The position numbers were made by a program, and so were the translations under genes. DNA of 64,000 nucleotides from NCBI GenBank assembly GCA_006937955.1, contig SSNP01000014.1, forward strand, positions 1 to 64,000, written 5' to 3'. The notes under the pieces are model-generated. The model had not been told where the DNA came from and did not search any database. It worked only from the letters and a program-made list of their open reading frames with translations. The stretch is from Pachypanchax playfairii. Taxonomy: Eukaryota; Chordata; Actinopteri; Cyprinodontiformes; Aplocheilidae. Shown here piece after piece: positions 1-10,358 of this stretch (position 1 is its first letter; every line of letters starts with the position of its first letter).

Positions 1-484
1 CTCCGACAGAGTTAGATTAACATTAGCAACACAATTCTCAGAACAACATAATGCTGGTGATGCTATTTGAACTGATATATTCTCATATTTTCAATGAGAC
101 ATTCTACCTTTTTATGAAAATAAGCCCTTTGACGTTCTAGTCTTTGAGTGTGTGAGTGAGTCATTGACATTGAACGGTCAAACCAGGTACAGTCAACATG
201 GCAGTTTCACATAGTTTCCTTTTTTTTTTCATCTGTTTGCTTTCTTTTGGGCTAAATTTAGTGTGGTATTGCCTCATGATTCAGATTACAGATCAGATAA
301 CCTGCATGTTCAAACAGTACTTGTTCCTGTGCACATACTTATGTAATTGAGTTCTATAAATAAAACTTTTTAAATGCCATTTGGATTTGATAAACTCTTT
401 AAAATGTTTTAAAATCCCTGTGGAGAATCAGTGGAGAATTTAAAAGCCCTGCCTGAAATTTCCAATCCTAGTCTCTGCAGCTGT
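1..484. other. Unassigned AT-rich DNA
   Basis: No gene, RNA or recognisable transposon was found here. The stretch has short T and A runs only. Confidence 0.5.
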
Positions 485-560
485 CATTAACATCCTATCC
501 CCAGCGGTCATTGGGTGAGAGGCGGGGTTACATCGTGGGCAAGTTGCCAGTCCATCACAG
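485..560 (-). repeat. R1 dispersed repeat, fragment
   Basis: This short minus-strand piece belongs to the fish dispersed repeat called R1 here. The recognisable core reads as a gtcattgggtgagaggcggg block followed by ttgccagtccatcacaga. The same blocks recur near 61.25 kb and, in the other orientation, near 13.7 kb. Only about 75 bp survive. The family is identified by resemblance between copies in this window and by recall of fish genomes; I cannot give a database name. Confidence 0.6.
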
Positions 561-2789
561 ATATCCCAAATTAATTTTACAATTATTTTATAAAAATGTA
601 TATCTTTTACTATGGAAGTGAGCTCCTAAACCTACATAGTATACCTGAACACCTGCAACTTTAATCTGTTGTTTTGTGTGCAAATACCACATTTTAAAAA
701 TGGCTTGATTGCTACAAACTGTTGCCATGACATTTTTTTTTTTGTCTGATTTTCATGGTCAGTTTAATGAAAACAACCTTCAAATATGTGTAGGGGTATT
801 TGTTGGAATTTAAAAGGCTCTCTGAAATATTTCTGGAAATGGTCTTCAAAAAAAGGAAGTTCATTAAGGCAGGGCTGCCAGTTTTGCTGTCCTAGTTTTA
901 CAATCTGATTGACAGAATGGGGCAAGAATATTTACATACTAATATCCAATAGTGTTTTTTTTTATTCTTATTTATTTATTTCCATGTAGTTCTTGGCTGC
1001 TGTTGGTTGCTGTTTTGTTTCTGAGGCTTCGGAGTAGGGTAGCATAACACTCCTCTTTGTGAAGACTAATGAACTAGCTCTCCAGCCTGCTGGATCTGGA
1101 CAGGCAGTGGTGAGATTGATGGCTATGACTTGAAAGCTGTATTTCAGAAACTGCTTGCTCTCCCTTGACAATATTCTATAAACTGCTTCCTCTTGTAAAT
1201 CTGGTGGCTCCCACTCCATCTGTCTCTGTCAGGGCAGAGACAAACATACACTGGCACCGTGATTCTGCTTTAAAACACCCAGCCAGTCACACCTCAAGCC
1301 TTTCTTTCCAGCAAATGTAGCAGTGCGGAATAAGATTATGAAGACGTATCCACATCCATTTATCAGTATCAGCATGATGAGGTCAGACGTGAAACCACAT
1401 GTTGTCTACTGGAAGGGTCAGTGTGCCACTTTTATAAAGAACCTGTTTCTGTTTTAGAAACGAGCTCCTCCCGGGTTTGGAGGGGAGCTCTGAGAGCTAA
1501 ATGCCCAATTAACCTTGCCTGGCCCAGGCACATTTTTACAAATTTAAATGGTTCCCAAATGACAAATGGTAATTAATTAATTCAGCAGGATGAAATGCTC
1601 ACCCCATTGTAGAAGGGTGCCAAGTTCACATGACACTAATCAATGGGAATACCTTTGGCCTTATTTTGCATGCCACTGAGAGGAATACCATGGAAAACAA
1701 ATTAGAATTTGTAGGACAAGTCATTAGTCTGTGTTTATTCAAGTCTAGTAAGTCATCATGAGACAGGAAATGTTTCAGTTTGACTGTAAATTTGTCTGCT
1801 GATGTATCCAAATAATAAACCAACATATTCTCAGAGAGTGATAAATAAAAACGTTCAGCTGAATGTCTTAAACTGCTTTACATTTTATAAATTTGAATGC
1901 TCCTTTAATTGGAAGCAAATTTTTAAAAAGCTTATTTAAAAAAAAAAAGTTCATTGTTGTTGTTACTGTTGCACAGAAAGCAAAATTTTGTGAAAACGTA
2001 AATGGCTTGATGTGTCGGATTTCTCCAAATTATGTGGCATAAGTTTGTCTTTAATTAGAGACACTGGCACGCAAGCCCTGCGGGAAACAGGATTTTATCT
2101 GTGGTTTGTCAGGTGTGTTTTGACATTTTGTTAGCCAAATGGGCAAAATATTTGATACAAAGTGACAGCAACCAAGTGGAGGTTACTAAATCTATGACCT
2201 TCAAGACCCCCCCCCCAAAAAACAAAACAAAAAAAAAACAGCAGCATATGCAATACAATGTGATTATAGTCAGCATTTTTCTAAATTTTGTCTTGTTTGT
2301 TTTCAGGAAAAGTTGTGTAACTGTATATTTCTGACCTGGAAAACATGTGCTGTGATTCTTCCTGTCAGAACATCAAACATGAAGAAGGGAGCTCTGAAAT
2401 ACAGTTGAAGCTAATTTACTCATGATTGTTTTTGTTTACGCTTATATTTTATAGCTGGATTTTTAAAGACTAAAACTTCATGGGGCTGAATCTGAATCTT
2501 AGAGAGGAAATAACACATTCTTCAGTAAATGTTACTTCTCTGACATTTCTAGACAAAACTGCACAGAAATTAACAAAACACATCTTGTTGGGGTTAAGAC
2601 ATTGCAGTTCATTGTCACACAGTGATGTAAAAAGTACCACCCCTCACCCCCCACCCCCTACCTTATGGATTACTTGTGTTACAGGTCAGCAAATAATATC
2701 AGACCAAAATAAATAAAGAATCCAATTTTAAAATAATTGGGAAAAAGTATTCAGACAGTCCTAATTCAAGAACAGATGAGAAACTAAAT
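561..2789. other. Unassigned DNA with a possible regulatory patch (about 1050-1620)
   Basis: No coding sequence was recognised. The stretch 1050-1620 has mixed base composition, a GC-rich imperfect hairpin at 1462-1490 and a perfect palindrome at 1516-1530 followed by TAATTAATTAATT, so it resembles conserved non-coding DNA. The motif TACAGTTGAAG at 2400-2410 resembles the outer end of Tc1-type inverted repeats and lies about 400 bp upstream of the transposase fossil, so it may be its left terminus. A C9-10 run lies near 2207 and a C-rich tract at 2638-2660. Confidence 0.35.
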
Positions 2790-3175
2790 CATTGACATGT
2801 ATCAGTCTGGAAAGCTTTTTTCAAGGCGCTGGGACTTCAGTGAACCACAGGGAGAGCCATTATCCACAAATGGAGAAAACACGGAACAGAGGTGAACTGA
2901 GTGGCTGGCCAACCAAAATTACTCGGATGATACTGTAGACCCCACTTGTCTCGGTTAGGGCCTGTGTACAGGCTTAAACAAAAGGAACGCAACTGAGCAA
3001 AATGGCCTCCATGGTAGAGTTCCTGGACAAAAAAATAAATAAAAAAAACACTGTGGACCAAAAAAAATAACACAAAGGTCTTTTTCTTTTGGTACAAAAC
3101 ATCTTGATGATCCCTACACGATATTTAGGAAAATATTCTGTGGAATGAAGATACAAAAGTGGAATTTTTGGAGCC
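2790..3175 (+). pseudogene. Tc1/mariner-like transposase fossil
   Basis: This is a decayed piece of a Tc1-type DNA transposase, the enzyme that would cut and paste the element at TA sites. On the plus strand the frame from about 2820 reads KALGLQ, a stop, then RAIIHKWRKHGTEVN (about 2846-2898), matching the second helix-turn-helix region of fish Tc1 transposases. Further on come a GRVP-like segment near 3016 and, near 3130-3165, ENILWNEDTKVEF, which corresponds to the block with the first catalytic aspartate (usually LWTDESK). Here that aspartate is replaced by glutamate. Several stops are TGA where the family has CGA arginine, which is typical of CpG decay. An internal piece of the gene is deleted, A-rich runs interrupt it, and it cannot encode an active enzyme. 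The C-terminal half and right terminus were not found. Confidence 0.8.
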
Positions 3176-3440
3176 AGCGTGACCAGCAGAGAACTAGGGG
3201 TGTAAGTCCTTCCTGCTCACCCACATCTTGGTGTTTTTTTTTTAAATCCCTGGTCACAAGGACCTATGTGGACAATGGGTTCATACAAATCTCCCATTTC
3301 CTAAGAAACATTTGAGCAGGCAGGCACTGTTTATTACAGGAAGTTGGTATGACTACTGCATGAGCAACTTGACTTGACTATTTAATTTCTTTATTTTTTT
3401 AATAAGAAAAACACATTGGGGATGTGTTACTTAAAGCATG

Positions 3441-3469
3441 TACTGTAGCCAGCCACTAGGTGGTGCATG
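3441..3469 (-). repeat. Fragment of a dispersed repeat (family C)
   Basis: The minus strand reads gcaccacctagtggctggct then acagta. This resembles the core at 63070-63100 and, less well, 34712-34740. The fragment is short and the call rests on the three-way resemblance inside the window. Confidence 0.4.
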
Positions 3470-4348
3470 TTTTTTAAGCTTTATCTTCTAGACCTATGGT
3501 GTTATCCAAGTTATTCTACAGTCTTTGATCATTTCTTGCTTAATAGTGTAATTTCATTTTCTTGTCTCAGTTCATTTCATCATGAGATGGGTTGCATCGA
3601 ACTCGGGAGGCAATAGGTCAAGCTGTATAACATGTTAATACATAAGTTAAAACCAGATCACATACTCTGCAAATCTGAACAGCTCAATAAATTTACTATT
3701 TTAAACACAGAAGCGCAAACTAAAGTGATATAGGGTTGAATTAGGTCTCATTTATTATGTCTATGGTATGATTCCATTTAATAGAAAGAATATGGACAAA
3801 GCAATATCCTTTTTCATGCTTTGAATTTATGACATGACTCAATGTGCAGTAGGAAGCTGGAAGGATGTTGTCTTTTAATCATTTCTATGTACATAAAGTA
3901 GCAACTTTACTGCTCACCCTAGTCACAGAGGCAAAGAGAGGCCAGCTGGCTGCTACCCCTTTGGGAGAGCGCACAGTTTTGCCATCTGCCACTGAATTCA
4001 GCAGGTCTAATATGTGCTTCTCACCACTCTGCACTAACAGCCAGGACACAGTGCTGCTGCCAGTCATGATCGAAGAAAACACTACAATGTGGGCAAACAC
4101 AGCTATAGAGTTTACTTTTCTATGTATAGCTTATGACAGATATGTTTTGTATGTTTGATGTAACTGAGTCAAATAAATAGATCCCTCAGATTTATGGGTG
4201 CCACACTCGGTTCAGAGGTGGAGGTAGAATAAAAAGTATAGTTTAAAAAGAAGTTTAAAAAAAGACAGACGCTAAGAATGGTGACAGGGCTGCTAGCCCT
4301 AAAGCTAAAGGATAAAAGATGTTCTGACTTGGTTACAGTCTGTAAAAT
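3470..4348. other. Unassigned DNA; patch open on both strands (3865-4158)
   Basis: No known gene was recognised. The 3900-4100 patch is less AT-rich than its surroundings and is free of stops in one frame of each strand. A 97-codon plus-strand frame there has no recognised motif and no clear splice or promoter context. It is more likely non-coding. Confidence 0.35.
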
Positions 4349-5444
4349 TTTAAAGCTGGAGTGCGTAACTTCTGTAACTTCTGTCGCCCCCTAGCGGAAT
4401 TTCTGCGTCATTACAACAATAAAGCTGGCGCTTCCATATGACGTAAGCCCAGCTGCCACCGCTTTATCTCTGCCGTTGTTATTCCAACCGGTATCTGTAT
4501 TAATCAAGCTTCAAATTCAGTCTGTTTACTTTACCTGGCTCTATATTTGTTTCAATAAATATCATTTCATTGTTGAAAAAATCAAGAGAAACCAGTAAAA
4601 TATAAAAATACTGGTAAAAAAACCTTCAGAGTTCAGGTTGGATTGTTTACAGGTTTGATTGTTCACTTTAATCTACATTTAACAGTTTGGTGTTGAAATT
4701 TATTAGTCAGCTGTTGGGGCCACAATGATCTATTTGTCTTATTCAGTGAATTTTTTCAGTTTTGACACGATGCAGAATCCTGCAGTGAGCTGCACTGATC
4801 TGACTGACTGAAAAACCGTTACACTGGTAAACTGACAGACACAAACTGACAGACACAAACTGACACAGATAGAGACAGAATCAGCTGATCAGCTGGAATT
4901 TCGGCGCTCTGGGTTTCATCTGGTGCGCATTTTATATTTTGACAGTGTGTGCGGACCTGCGGACCACTTATGCACCCCTGAACATCAGCCAGATCTCTTC
5001 TCTCCACCGAGGAAAGCGACGCCGATACAAATTCGCGTTTGCCTTCTCCTTCGGTCACTTTCCTTCTTAGCCAATAGTCCCTCTGCCGAACGTCCAGGAA
5101 TTTTTTTTTTTTTTCGTGGTAGGATCCACTTCCCGATAAGTGTCTCTCGGCTGTTTATTTGGATTATCCGCCATGTCGACCTTCACGTTCTGCCGGCTGC
5201 TATGAGACGCTGCGTTTTATTTCTTATTATTTTTCTTGTTGTGACATAAAAGACGTAATTTCATGTGCGACAGCGCGGGAATGTCGCACCCGACACGCAA
5301 AGTAAAAATGATATATATTGAAAAATACCGTGAGATGTTTGAGGAGCTGATCGGCTTAATCTGCATTGTGTCATCTCCTCTGATAGTGGCTTGGCTGAAA
5401 CGGACATCCACGGACATGTAAAAGTTACGCACTCCAGCTTTAAA
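4349..5444. mobile_element. Non-autonomous DNA transposon, about 1.09 kb, perfect 22 bp terminal inverted repeats
   Basis: The left end (4349-4370, TTTAAAGCTGGAGTGCGTAA then CT) is the exact reverse complement of the right end (5423-5444), a 22 bp perfect inverted repeat. The ends contain TTAA at 4350-4353 and 5440-5443, which fits a TTAA target duplication as made by piggyBac and Kolobok transposases. The interior is richer in GC and CpG than the flanks and has no transposase similarity that I can see. The 108-codon plus-strand frame at 4923-5249 has no known domain and contains a poly-F run from T14. The intact ends suggest a fairly young copy. The superfamily assignment is inferred. Confidence 0.85.
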
Positions 5445-5610
5445 TGTGACATTGTTATTTTATGGTATCACTTAAAAAGAAAGATAAAACAGGCTGATGA
5501 ACTTCAAGTGCCCTAAAATGTGATTAAAAGTGGCTTAACACATGCTAAAAGCTAGTCAAGTTCTGAAGTAATTATCTGTAAAAAAAAAAGTAAAATATTC
5601 TACTCTGCTC
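5445..5610. other. Spacer between two TTAA elements
   Basis: AT-rich spacer with an A10-type run near 5580. Nothing else was seen. Confidence 0.5.
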
Positions 5611-6169
5611 TTAAAGAGGCCCTTCCATTAAAAACATTTTTTCTGAGGTTTCTGTTGAATATTTTAGCTCCACAGGTTTTCTTACCTTCATGGTGGGTGT
5701 GAAAATGGCACAACAACTTCTTTCAGTTTTTATCTCTCAAACTACCCAGGTGGCGATAACACCTGCGTTTGAAAAGCCTCTATTTGTTACGTCACATCTA
5801 CTTTGCTTTATTAGTATTCATCAGCTTGTGCAGTTGAGGCCACACCTAGCATGCTGCTGGCTAAAAGCTGTTAGCATAAACACGTATCAAACAGGAAAAT
5901 ACTCAGTGCGCTGTTGCCATGCACAGCAGGGGAGGAAACGGGAAGCAGTGCTCTCGTTGGCTAGTTTGTTGGCCAATCTGAGTCTAGCGAATTGGCATAA
6001 TGAATAATGAGTTGGAGCCGAACCCTGACAAATTTTCAAGCTGTCATATTGAAAGGTCTGTTAATCAGTGTTTCCTAACATTTTTTGGATATAAAATGTT
6101 TCATATTACAGGTTGATACTCAAGAAATAACCACAAAGTAATGAAATGTGTGTGAAATGGCCTCTTTAA
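5611..6169. mobile_element. TTAA-flanked MITE, 559 bp
   Basis: The left end TTAAAGAGGCC (5611-5621) is repeated as its exact reverse complement GGCCTCTTTAA (6159-6169), and both ends carry TTAA. The ends share the TTAAAG start with the elements at 4349, 18566 and 26664, which fits the Kolobok/T2-type group of TTAA MITEs known from fish and frogs (an inference). A 105-codon open frame inside it (5690-6007) has no transposase features. The element sits only 166 bp from its neighbour. Confidence 0.7.
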
Positions 6170-6264
6170 TTGTTCTCAACCTTCCCATAGAAACTCACTT
6201 TAAAAGAGTTGAACTATCCCCTTAAAACTGCATACATAGGATTATCTCAGGTTTCTTTTGTTTG
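6170..6264. other. Unassigned spacer
   Basis: Short AT-rich spacer. Nothing was recognised. Confidence 0.5.
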
Positions 6265-6464
6265 GACAAATAGAAGATTTTTTTTCCTGACTTTGACATG
6301 TTTCAACTGTCATCCACAATCTTCCTCAGAAGTCTCACCAGGTGTGGACGTGTCCTTAGCAGCTGTTTTTCCCCTGTGGGCGTGACCAACCTATCAGATC
6401 TGTCAGTTCTGTCATGACCGTTGAAACATGTCAAGGTAAAGAAAAAAAAAATCCTGCTATTTGT
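6265..6464. repeat. Inverted-repeat element with 43-45 bp arms
   Basis: The left arm (6265-6307, starting GACAAATAGAAGATTTTTTT) and right arm (6420-6464) are imperfect reverse complements and share GACAAATAG, a T-run and TTGACATGTTTCAAC, with a 112 bp centre. On the minus strand the region left of centre reads CTGAGGA, then a 6 bp stem, then GAAACATGTC. This is the layout of hammerhead-like motifs linked to Penelope-type retroelements. It may therefore be two inverted ends of such an element or a foldback repeat. The inverted repeat is visible in the sequence; the Penelope link is an inference. Confidence 0.6.
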
Positions 6465-8104
6465 CTGAAAGAAAGACAACACAAGAAACCTATTGATGAG
6501 GCATGTGTCATATGGTACTTTCTTATGCAGAAGTAGATAAGAACAAACTGATGTCAAGTAAAACATTTTAATGGCCAATTTCAAGACGAAATTGCACATT
6601 TAATATATTTATGTTTTTTTTTTTTTTCTTTTTTGCCTTAAAATAAGGATTCATTTGACTCTAACTAAAAAGATGAATATTACTGTAAGGCTGGAGTTTT
6701 TTCCATCTCATATCATCTAATGTTAATTTGATTTTATTCCTGCTGTTTTAGTCTATGGAGGCTTAAAACACCTCACATAAACCCCTTTAGGCAGCTACTG
6801 CCTGCAATATTACCTAACATGTTATTTTAAAAAAATCTATAGAGTTGATATGGTGTGTGTCTCAGTATAATTTATTGATGATTTTTTTTGTCCCATGGAG
6901 CTAGAAATAAATCAATTAATTCAACTTTAAAATCCATACAGTGGTACGATGAAAAAAAAATACATTGAATTTAGAGAAACTATATTTTTCTCTAAGGATA
7001 TAAAACTTTCTGTATAATAATAAATCTTTCAGAAATGTGATGTTACTTTTGCTGTTTACAAAAAGACCAAGCTGACATGTCATATTCAATTTAACATAGC
7101 TTCAAAAGGTTCTTTACTTCCTTTATTTCAAGCTTTTTCATAAAGTTTAAATATAAGCTTTTACACTTTTACAAGCTGAGAGATGACAGTCATGGAAACA
7201 TAATTGATTGACTGTTACATCAGCTTCATGAAAATAATTTGGCATCTGATTTTCTCCATCTATAAGCATTTGTGTGCATAATGATTTTGGACCTAAAGCA
7301 ACATACAATAACTTTTAAATGTGTATCTATTAAAAAGAAATTAACCCATCTGTTTAATCTCTATTTCTCTAAACTGAGCTTGTTCAACAAACTATCAAAA
7401 ACAGGTAAAATATACCTGTTAGCAGAAGCTGGTTATAGCCATCTGATTATAAATCTACAGAAAAGATGTGAAACAGAGAGAAGACACGGGAAATAGACAC
7501 ATGAATAAAAAATGTTTTTCATCCAATGTACGGGTCTAATTTGTACTTTAGAATTTTGCAATCTAAATAAATGTCTAAATTACTTTAGTGCTAATATATT
7601 CTTTTATGAATCCTGTGTGTTTGTTAACTTTCAGTTCCATAGATCTCCATCCAAAAGGCATGACAGCTAACCCCGGGGATGAACGTCACTCAGTCAGTAT
7701 TCAACGGAGACTGGTGAAGCGCATGCAAAAACTGTCAGGACTGAGTTAAAGTAGGGCAGGGATTCATCTGCATTTATCAGATTTGTAACCATGCAGAGAT
7801 GAGCATGACTTATCCACTGTTCAAATTGATGAGTTAATTGCGCAGTCCACATTGCCCACCCCTGGACAAAAAGGCCATCAAACACAGTGACCTTTTGTCT
7901 TTCACTGTCACAACAGTCAGCTGTTAAGCAGAACATTTTCAGGTCACTCCCCTTCCTGACACATGCAATGTTTCTTTTTTTTTTTCTCTCTTCTTTTTGA
8001 ACACGTCACTATCCTCTCCATTTATCTCCAATTTTTAATCCCCAATTTCACTCTCCCCTCTCTGAGCATTCAACCTCCTCTCAATCTGTTTTGATCTAAT
8101 TCTT
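6465..8104. other. Unassigned AT-rich DNA
   Basis: No gene or transposon was recognised. A pyrimidine-rich tract lies at about 7965-8100 and poly-T runs near 6615 and 6885. Confidence 0.45.
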
Positions 8105-8260
8105 AACAGCCATGTGCGTGTCTGTAAGTAAGAGTGAATCACCCGAGGGGCTCTCATCAAAGTGCTGCCAGGAAGACAAAGGGGCTGGATGACTCTGTAA
8201 TAACTGCCAGTGTCCTTAAAGGGGAATAGCTGGCAGTGCCACCTTTGATCAGTCCAATAT
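8105..8260. promoter_or_regulatory. Candidate cis-regulatory block with paired TCF/LEF-type sites
   Basis: The block is less AT-rich than the flanks and holds CATCAAAG (8155-8162) and CCTTTGAT (8242-8249), TCF/LEF-type cores in inverted orientation. Inverted copies of ACTGCCAG lie at 8203-8210 and 8230-8237. No conservation data are available, so the regulatory role is inferred from motifs and texture only. Confidence 0.3.
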
Positions 8261-9608
8261 TATAGTATTTTCCACCACATTGGGGCAGTCAAACAAATAT
8301 AAATAGATTGTCAAAATATTTAAAGCTGTGTATGTTTTCTCTCAATGCCTTTTTAATTTTTTTAGCCTTATTATAGAAAATCTGGAGTAAATTCCAGGTC
8401 TATTTGCTAAGTATTTTTACAGTATGTTCCCAAACTATGTAAAAGGGGTGAAATTAGGGTCCCCTTGCAGAATAGTTTGATAAGGTTTTTGAAATGGCAA
8501 GGTCAGGCCAAAGTTTGAGCCACCTGCTGTGGAAGCACAAGGACGAGGGCAGCCCTGCAGAGCTGAGCCAGTGCACTGTCAGTCAAGCTGCGAATGGATG
8601 CAAACACTACCCTTGCCCTTTTTTATCTCCCAAGCTTTCTTCCAGATGCTAACCCAGAAAGGCGCAACAGAGGCTGAGAATGCTGTATGAGGGTGCTGTG
8701 TCCCTCCCCTCCATCTGGTGGTGCATGCCTCTGTCAGGATGTCAGCCTGCACATAGTAATGAAGGGTGTCATCAAGGTTATTGCAGGCTGGAATGATGCC
8801 TGTGCTTCTCTCCATATTACCTCATCCTTATTTCCTATAGCAGATATGTTATGTCAGTGTGAAAAGCCAATAATTAAATCAGTCCTCACCTTTACCTCTT
8901 AGTAAGTCGCAATCAGTGGTTGTGACGAATAGTGGTCAGTATTACGTATTTGACTGATACATGAAGTATAGTGGCCCTGAAATGCAAAATATGACATTCT
9001 ACAAAACACGTTTATGATTTAGTCTGTGAAACATACAACAACAAACAAAAAGCATGTTTCTTTTGCAAAACAAAAGCTGATTTCACAAAATACGGTGTCC
9101 AAAAAGAGAATTTTTACACTAGTGCTACAGTCTTTAAATCATTCTTAAAGACAGCATGTTGATGCCATAACCAGAGTTGGATGTTTATGCTTGTGTGTAC
9201 CTGGTAAAGGACAAACTCCTACATTGCAAATATTTAGAGAAGACTGATCTTGACCGACATACAGAGCATTACAGTCTAGACATGAGGTGATAAGAGCATG
9301 AATACCTTTTTTTTAGATCTTTGACAGCAGGATAAGACTTTACCTAGAAAATAATTCAGAGATGGAAAAACCTTGATTTGACAATACCACTAATCTGCTT
9401 TTCCAGTTTAAAGAGCTGTCAAAAATCACAGAGAATCTTGACAGCGGAGCGATTGCACTGAACCAAAGGCCCAAAATTATCAAATGAACTGAAGAGAGGA
9501 TTTCAATCTTCAGAAATGTATTTTTCAGTGAGAATAAGTTTAGTTTCATCAATCTAATTTAGTGAAGTTTGATAGGATTCCTCTGTTGGTATTCCACAAC
9601 ATAGTAAA
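8261..9608. other. Unassigned DNA; mixed-composition patch at about 8490-8830
   Basis: No coding gene was recognised. The 8490-8830 patch is GC-richer and has frames open on both strands, like conserved non-coding DNA. The rest is AT-rich. Confidence 0.35.
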
Positions 9609-9689
9609 CATTTACATATAACTTTACTAAACTTATTGAAACTCATAGAGCTTTTCACCACAAGTCACTTTCTCCTATTCACACACCAG
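9609..9689 (-). mobile_element. SINE tail (3' part), split from its head by an LTR
   Basis: Read on the minus strand this is ctggtgtgtgaataggag, then gtgacttgtggtgaaaagct, then a tail ending near a tgtaaatgtttac block. It matches the 3' body of the tRNA-derived SINE common in fish (gtgtgaatg, gtgacttgtagtgtaaagcgc). The matching 5' head lies at 10231-10358 on the other side of the LTR, so a single minus-strand SINE was cut by the LTR insertion. Confidence 0.65.
9685..9689. repeat. Target-site duplication (left), ACCAG
   Basis: Five bases that recur exactly at 10231-10235 on the far side of the solo LTR. This is the length made by Ty3/gypsy and related integrases. Confidence 0.8.
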
Positions 9690-10230
9690 TGTTGTGTCTC
9701 TGGGGTTGTGTGTCTGTTTGGGGGTTTTCATTTATCATTTCATTCCTGTTATATTGTTGTCTCTGGGGTTTTTTGATTCTGTTTAAAGGTTTCAGTTATG
9801 CTCTGTTTTATTCCTCCCGGTTGTGTATCTTCTTGTTTTGCTTTTATTTTGACATTGGCTGCATTTCCTGTTTCGCTCCTCTTGTGTCCTCACTTCCTGT
9901 TTCCTTCTTGTTCCTCCTTAGTTCAGTGTCCAGGTGTTTTGAGTTTAGTTATTAGTTCAGTTTGTGTTTAAGTGGGTTTGAGTCAGTTCTTCTTCGTTCG
10001 GGGATTTTTGTTCTTAATTCCGGTTGTTCATAGTCAGTCCTTCCCAGTTTATGGATTATGTTTGTGGACTATGTTTGTCTGGATTACCCTGCCCTCCTCT
10101 TCACCCCCACCGAATGTAAGTCCTGCTGCCCCACCAGCAGTCTTCTGTTGTGTTTATTGAAAAGTCAGTTACTTTAACCTCCTGTTGTCTGCTCTTTGGG
10201 TCCTGTTCATAAAACTGCGTGATCATGACA
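9690..10230 (+). mobile_element. Solo LTR of a gypsy-like retrotransposon, 541 bp
   Basis: The segment starts TGTTGTG and ends CATGACA, imperfect inverted repeats with the TG...CA termini of LTRs. It is flanked on both sides by a perfect 5 bp duplication, ACCAG. Its composition (T-rich 5' half, pyrimidine-rich middle, a gtttattgaaaagtcagtta segment and a final gggtcctgttcat near the end) fits fish gypsy LTRs. No internal gag or pol sequence lies next to it, so it is a solo LTR left by recombination between two LTRs. Frames at 9689-9955 and 9972-10160 are chance frames inside it. It interrupts a minus-strand SINE and so is younger than that SINE. Confidence 0.85.
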
Positions 10231-10358
10231 ACCAGATCAATTCAGTGTCTTGCCTGAGAACACTTTAAAATTTGGTGTGAAGTGGGGGAAGTAAGGATAG
10301 TACCGCCAACCTTCAGATTGGCAGGCGACCATCCTTCCGACTCATCCACAGCTGCCCC
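10231..10358 (-). mobile_element. SINE head (tRNA-derived 5' part)
   Basis: On the minus strand it starts tggggcagctgtggatgagt, then ggaaggatggtcgcctgcca, then atctgaaggttggcggta, and continues with ctcaggcaagacactgaatt. These are the tRNA-like head and the linker of a widespread fish SINE. The A-box region (tggatgagtcgg) and B-box region (ggtactatcc) are mutated from the pol III consensus, so this copy is old. It continues at 9609-9689 beyond the inserted LTR. Confidence 0.75.

Noticed and set aside
4923..5249. 108-codon plus-strand frame as a transposase
   Set aside because: It contains a poly-F run from T14 and lacks any catalytic or DNA-binding pattern. It lies in a non-autonomous element.
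10236..10358. A functional tRNA gene on the minus strand
   Set aside because: A and B boxes are mutated and the sequence continues as a SINE body.
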